NCBI GenBank assembly: GCA_050730855.1
Contig: JBOHNU010000002.1
Coordinates: 72,490-136,489, forward strand
Source: DASRJJ01 sp050730855
Lineage (GTDB): Bacteria; Patescibacteriota; Saccharimonadia; Saccharimonadales; UBA4665
Direction: 5' to 3'
Length of the DNA: 64,000 nt
This document shows positions 61,997-64,000 of this stretch, piece by piece (position 1 is the first letter of the stretch; every line of letters starts with the position of its first letter). Made by a program: the position numbers and the translations under genes. The notes below the pieces were generated by a model. That model did not search any database and had not been told where the DNA came from. It worked only from the letters and a program-made list of their open reading frames with translations.

Positions 61997-63202
61997 TCAG
62001 CCTAAAATCCGTCGCAGAGCCAACTCAAACGCCGCCTGCTTGTAACTTACCGTCTTTTCCTCGGCGTAGGCCAGCATGGCCTGAGCCGCGGGTACCAGAA
62101 TGTCGGCCAGCTTAATGTTTACTTCGTCTTCATCCCAATGTTCGTGCTTGAGATTTTGCTGCCACTCCAGGTACGACACGATCACGCCGCCGGCGTTGGC
62201 AATAACGTCCGGCAAAATGACCACGTTCTTTTTGAGCAGTTTTTCTTCGGCCTGCTTGGTGATTGGGCCGTTGGCAAGTTCGACAATTAACGACGCCTGA
62301 ACTTCGCTCACGTTTTTGGTCGTAACCGCGTCTTCCAGTGCGGCTAACACCAAAACGTCGGCCTCCGCGCCAATAATTGCCTCGGGCGGCAGTGCCTTAA
62401 CACCCTGCAAATCGGCTAGGTCTTCGGGGCGGGGGTTTTTGCTGCTCGCCTTAGAAACGTCTATGCCGGACGGCTTAACCCAGGTGTGCTTGCTGTTAGC
62501 TACAGCTACCAATTTGAGGTTTGGGTAGTCGCGCAACACGTCGGCAAAAAAGTAACCGACGTTGCCAAAGCCTTGCAAGGCAACTGTTAGTTCGGTGTCG
62601 AGCATACTTTTGTGTTTTAGATACTCCACCAGCGCAATCACGCCGCCGCGGCCGGTGGCTGCCTCGCGCCCCTGGCTGCCGCCTTGAGCTAGCGGCTTAC
62701 CGGTAAAGCTGCCCGGGTCTTTTCTGCCAGCGGTTTGTTCGTATTCGTCTACCATCCAGGCCATGATGTCGCCGTTGGTGTTGACGTCGGGTGCGGGAAT
62801 GTCCTTTTTAGAGCCGATGTGCGGCGCCAGGTGCCTGGCGTAGCGGCGCGAGAGTTCCTCGATCTCCTGCTTGGTCAGGCTGTGCGGATCAACCGCGACC
62901 CCGCCTTTGCCACCGCCGAGCGGCAGCCCGACGGCGGCGGTCTTGAGGCTCATCAGCGTAGCTAGCGCCCTAACTTCATCCAAATTAACACCGGGGTGGA
63001 AGCGGATGCCGCCCTTGTAAGGCCCCAGCTTGCTATTGTGCTGCACGCGGTAGGCCGGGTAGGTTTTGTTGCCTGTCTCTACTTCAAAGATATGCTCGGC
63101 CTCGGCCTCTAGAAAGGCCTCAACTACTTTTGCATTGTATCCAAGGGCTTTGGCAGCTTGGCGGATAGAATCTTGTGCGGTTTGTAACATTTGTTTGCTC
63201 AT
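61997..63202 (-). CDS. Glutamate (or related amino-acid) dehydrogenase
   Basis: A 401-residue Glu/Leu/Phe/Val dehydrogenase family protein. GPYKGGIRFHPGV and the catalytic-lysine region PLGGGKGGVAVDP, PAPDVNTNGDIMAWM, and the Rossmann motif QGFGNVGYF are clear. NAD- versus NADP-dependence is not decidable here. ATG 63202 lies seven bases after a TATACT box; the longer frame to 63304 runs through the promoter. It interconverts glutamate and 2-oxoglutarate with ammonia; together with the M1 aminopeptidase it suggests amino-acid catabolism (inference). Confidence 0.92.
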   Translation of the reverse strand: MSKQMLQTAQDSIRQAAKALGYNAKVVEAFLEAEAEHIFEVETGNKTYPAYRVQHNSKLGPYKGGIRFHPGVNLDEVRALATLMSLKTAAVGLPLGGGKGGVAVDPHSLTKQEIEELSRRYARHLAPHIGSKKDIPAPDVNTNGDIMAWMVDEYEQTAGRKDPGSFTGKPLAQGGSQGREAATGRGGVIALVEYLKHKSMLDTELTVALQGFGNVGYFFADVLRDYPNLKLVAVANSKHTWVKPSGIDVSKASSKNPRPEDLADLQGVKALPPEAIIGAEADVLVLAALEDAVTTKNVSEVQASLIVELANGPITKQAEEKLLKKNVVILPDVIANAGGVIVSYLEWQQNLKHEHWDEDEVNIKLADILVPAAQAMLAYAEEKTVSYKQAAFELALRRILG

Positions 63203-63215
63203 GCATTGCAGTATA
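63203..63215 (-). promoter_or_regulatory. -10 box of the glutamate dehydrogenase gene, predicted leaderless
   Basis: On the minus strand TATACT (plus 63210-63215) ends seven bases before the ATG; no Shine-Dalgarno. Confidence 0.5.
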
Positions 63216-63252
63216 CGCCGTGCGGGCGCAAATCGGCCAGCAAACGTAAAAA

Positions 63253-63861
63253 TTACGGCAACTTGCGAGCTGGCACGGGCGGGTCGAGCAAAACCGCTCG
63301 GCAACTAACACCCAGAGGGCGGAGGATGGCCGCCAGAGTTTTTGTGGGCAGCCCGAGGATGGCATCGTACTCTCCCTCGATATACTCTACCAGCGACGCG
63401 GCGCCGCTTTGCAGTCCGTATGCGCCGGCTTTGTCGTGCCAGTCGCCGCTTGCTAAGTACGTTTCGTGACTAACGCGGTGGTACGGCCTAAAAAACACCT
63501 TAGACGAGACGACCTCGCATACTTCCAATCCTTCGTTCGCACGTACTACCGCCAGGCCAGTCGCCACAACATTCACCTTTCCGGCCAGTCCGGCCAGGAC
63601 TTTGCGCGCCTCCCGCTCATCTTTTGGCTTACCGAGCTGCTTGCCATCCGCCAGCACAATGGTGTCAGAACCGATGACCAGCGCATCCGGGTAACGGTTG
63701 GCCACCTCGCGCGCTTTGCCCAGCGCCAGCTCCACGGCTACCGCCTCTACGTGCCGGCTGTGGTCGAGCCGCTCATCGTAGTTGCTTGGCACCACTAAAA
63801 AGGTCACGCCCATTTTCTCTAGCAATTCCTTGCGGCGCGGCGACTGGCTGGCAAGGACGAC
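63253..63861 (-). CDS. Maf-family nucleotide pyrophosphatase with damaged 5' end
   Basis: The reading frame carries VVLASQSPRRKELLEKMG, IGSDTIVLADG, KPKDEREARKVL and DKAGAYGLQSGAA, i.e. all Maf motifs including the N-terminal S-x-S-x-RR site. No ATG, GTG or TTG precedes VVLASQSPRR in frame; the frame simply opens after TGA (plus 63892-63894). The first possible start, TTG 63825, would remove the catalytic N-terminus. A one-base loss in the GGGG run at 63866-63869 would join an ATG just upstream, or the adjoining transposase-like element has replaced the natural start. Maf proteins hydrolyse non-canonical NTPs. Confidence 0.75.
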   Translation of the reverse strand, partial: VVLASQSPRRKELLEKMGVTFLVVPSNYDERLDHSRHVEAVAVELALGKAREVANRYPDALVIGSDTIVLADGKQLGKPKDEREARKVLAGLAGKVNVVATGLAVVRANEGLEVCEVVSSKVFFRPYHRVSHETYLASGDWHDKAGAYGLQSGAASLVEYIEGEYDAILGLPTKTLAAILRPLGVSCRAVLLDPPVPARKLP

Positions 63862-63902
63862 AGGCGGGGTAGGCGTCCATTCCGTTTTGAATCAGGACAC
63901 CC

Positions 63903-63922
63903 GGTGACACAAAATAGTCACC
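63903..63922. repeat. Inverted repeat next to the probable transposase start
   Basis: GGTGAC-N8-GTCACC, a perfect 6-base inverted repeat directly before ATG 63923. It may be an operator hairpin or part of an insertion-sequence end; the element continues beyond the window. Confidence 0.35.
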
Positions 63923-64000
63923 ATGAGAAAAGCACCGAAGGTATCGGCCGTCGAGCGGAGCGAGCTACAGATACTGCACGAGAAAGGTTATTCGGCTCGG
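63923..64000 (+). CDS. Probable transposase, N-terminal helix-turn-helix (partial)
   Basis: The last 26 codons start at ATG 63923 and include VERSELQILHEKGYSAR, resembling the first helix of the HTH of IS30-type and related transposases, where 'L..L...GYS.R.IA' is common. Only 26 residues are available, so the family is a guess. Its position beside the broken maf 5' end fits an inserted element. Confidence 0.4.
   Translation, partial: MRKAPKVSAVERSELQILHEKGYSAR

Overview
The window looks like a chromosomal segment of a Candidate Phyla Radiation (Patescibacteria) bacterium, most likely a Saccharibacterium (TM7). The evidence is compact gene packing with many 1-4 base stop/start overlaps, a ribosomal-protein block with no rpmD (L30) between rpsE and rplO, cysteine-free forms of S4, S14, L33 and L36, use of TGA as a stop codon (so not the Gracilibacteria/Absconditabacteria code), and moderately high GC. 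No database search was run, so the lineage is inference.

Layout. 1-3057: the end of rnhB, a yraN-type gene and a convergent M1 aminopeptidase. 3240-10570: nusA, a small unknown, clpC behind a CIRCE operator, a membrane-anchored HExxH protein, radA and a PIN-TRAM protein. 10572-18915: a class A penicillin-binding protein, tyrS, a methyltransferase, recG, rsmD and a polytopic membrane protein. 19004-24781: tRNA-Leu, a stand-alone CdiA-CT-like nuclease, two small membrane proteins, hisS, a YdjM-like membrane protein, tig, and clpP behind a second CIRCE. 25044-32217: rpoB-rpoC. 32359-40305: the str genes rpsL-rpsG-fusA-tuf-rpsJ, split between rpsG and fusA by an ATP-grasp/RiPP island (33341-36352). 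40455-42215: a 586-residue unknown protein sitting where rpsJ would normally lead into rplC. 42403-57039: the S10/spc/alpha ribosomal block followed by rplM-rpsI. 57112-64000: trpS, an RluA-type synthase, holB, a TPR protein, tRNA-Thr(UGU), tRNA-Tyr, a DUF218-like protein, tRNA-Thr(GGU), rpmG, gdhA, a maf gene with a damaged 5' end and the start of a probable transposase.

Most distinctive content. (1) The island between rpsG and fusA holds two divergent precursor-plus-ATP-grasp pairs. Both enzymes carry the LENNPNGQW signature of MvdC/MvdD-type graspetide ligases, and both small peptides share a PFGA[ND]L motif and a C-terminal RMT plus acidic tail. This is the best candidate for an undescribed system. 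(2) RpoC has lost the cysteines of both zinc sites in otherwise gapless stretches. (3) EF-G has NKIN in place of NKxD and GGG in place of the SA-type G5 motif. (4) Many monocistronic genes have a -10 box 6-9 bases before the start codon and no Shine-Dalgarno, implying leaderless mRNAs, while the long operons have leaders and Shine-Dalgarno sites.

Functionally most of the window is core transcription, translation and protein quality control. The M1 aminopeptidase and glutamate dehydrogenase suggest use of peptides and amino acids. The RiPP island and the CdiA-CT-like nuclease are the accessory, possibly antagonistic, genes.
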